DNA from: CAZPMO01 sp964587515
GTDB lineage: Bacteria; Pseudomonadota; Alphaproteobacteria; MPNO01
DNA: 23,281 nt
Direction of reading: 5' to 3'
NCBI GenBank assembly: GCA_964587515.1
Contig: CAZPMO010000065.1
Location: 1 to 23,281 of the forward strand
In this document: positions 22,995 to 23,281 of the stretch, piece after piece
Numbering within the stretch: position 1 is the stretch's first letter
Layout: every line of letters starts with the position of its first letter
Position numbers and translations under genes: made by a program
Notes under the pieces: model-generated
Seen by the model: only the letters and a program-made list of their open reading frames with translations
The model's database searches: none
Told to the model about the DNA's origin: nothing

Positions 22995-23281
22995 TTAGCC
23001 GAATTTCGCCAGCAAACGAACCAGGCACTTCACACGCGCGCCGAACAAGGAGGAGGTGAAATACGAGCCGGCCACGCGCTTATTGATTTCGCCAAGCGTC
23101 GGGTAGGGCACGATCAACCCGGCCACATGCTTAATATGCATCCCGCGCGCGATCGGCAGCAGCCAGCTCTGGATCAGCTCGCCCGCATGGGCGTGCGCGA
23201 TACCGGCCCCGACCACGACGCCCTTTTTGGTGGTGATTACCTTTGCCAGCCCATCGGTTTCGCGTTCGGCCCGCGCGCGGT
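22995..23281 (-). CDS. C-terminal part of an FAD-dependent disulfide-reductase-family protein (partial)
   Basis: The frame is open to the right edge of the window, so only the last 94 residues are seen. They read GLAKVITTKKGVVVGAGIAH, then HAGELIQSWLLPIARGMHI, then IVPYPTLGEINKRVAGSYF. This is the dimerisation domain of the dihydrolipoamide dehydrogenase, mercuric reductase and glutathione reductase family. The usual catalytic HxxxxE pair of true disulfide reductases is not seen here (VPYPTLGEINK aligns with that region). This suits the 'mercuric reductase-like' oxidoreductases often wrongly named. The stop is TAA at 22995. The enzyme's substrate cannot be judged without the upstream domains. 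Confidence 0.85.
   Translation of the reverse strand, partial: RARAERETDGLAKVITTKKGVVVGAGIAHAHAGELIQSWLLPIARGMHIKHVAGLIVPYPTLGEINKRVAGSYFTSSLFGARVKCLVRLLAKFG

Overview
The window is GC-rich chromosomal DNA from an alphaproteobacterium, probably from the Rhodospirillales or a related lineage. The evidence is the dense GC-rich coding, the alphaproteobacterial style of the formate dehydrogenase locus (DUF3305, DUF3306 and DUF6352 neighbours), and a CCA-encoded tRNA-Arg(ACG). No phage, transposon, CRISPR or rRNA signal was found. Family names come from recognising motifs by eye; no database search was run.

Layout. (1) 1-1533: two signalling genes on the minus strand, a LuxR-type response regulator with a degenerate receiver domain and a single-domain HPt protein, with an AT-rich upstream region. 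(2) 1534-14424: a large formate dehydrogenase (FDH) locus. A 675-residue multi-cluster iron-sulfur protein with an HdrA-like N-terminus is divergent from a plus-strand series: DUF3305, DUF3306, a TorD-like chaperone, a small Tat-signal peptide protein, the molybdenum/tungsten catalytic subunit fdhA (cysteine form), the four-cluster ferredoxin subunit fdhB, a small lipoprotein, the cytochrome b subunit, a PepSY-like exported protein, a degenerate biotin/lipoate-ligase-like protein, a WD40-cytochrome c fusion, and a DUF6352 protein. A 39-residue membrane peptide gene lies on the opposite strand and shares its stop codon with the cytochrome gene. (3) 14425-15266: a non-coding region with inverted repeats, terminators, a possible short ORF and tRNA-Arg. 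(4) 15267-18298: a large coiled-coil lipoprotein, then panC and panB on the minus strand. (5) 18425-22449: ggt and a DMT-family permease, convergent with a sensor histidine kinase. (6) 22573-23281: a cysteine-rich exported protein made of a 28-residue tandem duplication, then the C-terminal end of a flavin disulfide-reductase-family oxidoreductase cut by the window edge.

How the genes work together. FdhA is exported folded by Tat (its signal is visible) and oxidises formate in the periplasm. FdhB carries electrons through four [4Fe-4S] clusters to the membrane cytochrome b, which reduces quinone. The TorD-like protein probably proofreads FdhA maturation. The four-gene tail (PepSY-like, ligase-like, WD40-cytochrome c, DUF6352) is tightly packed behind the cytochrome b gene and has no textbook role in formate oxidation. 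Together with the HdrA-like iron-sulfur protein, it is the best candidate for an under-described FDH accessory system. The cysteine-rich repeat protein is the second.
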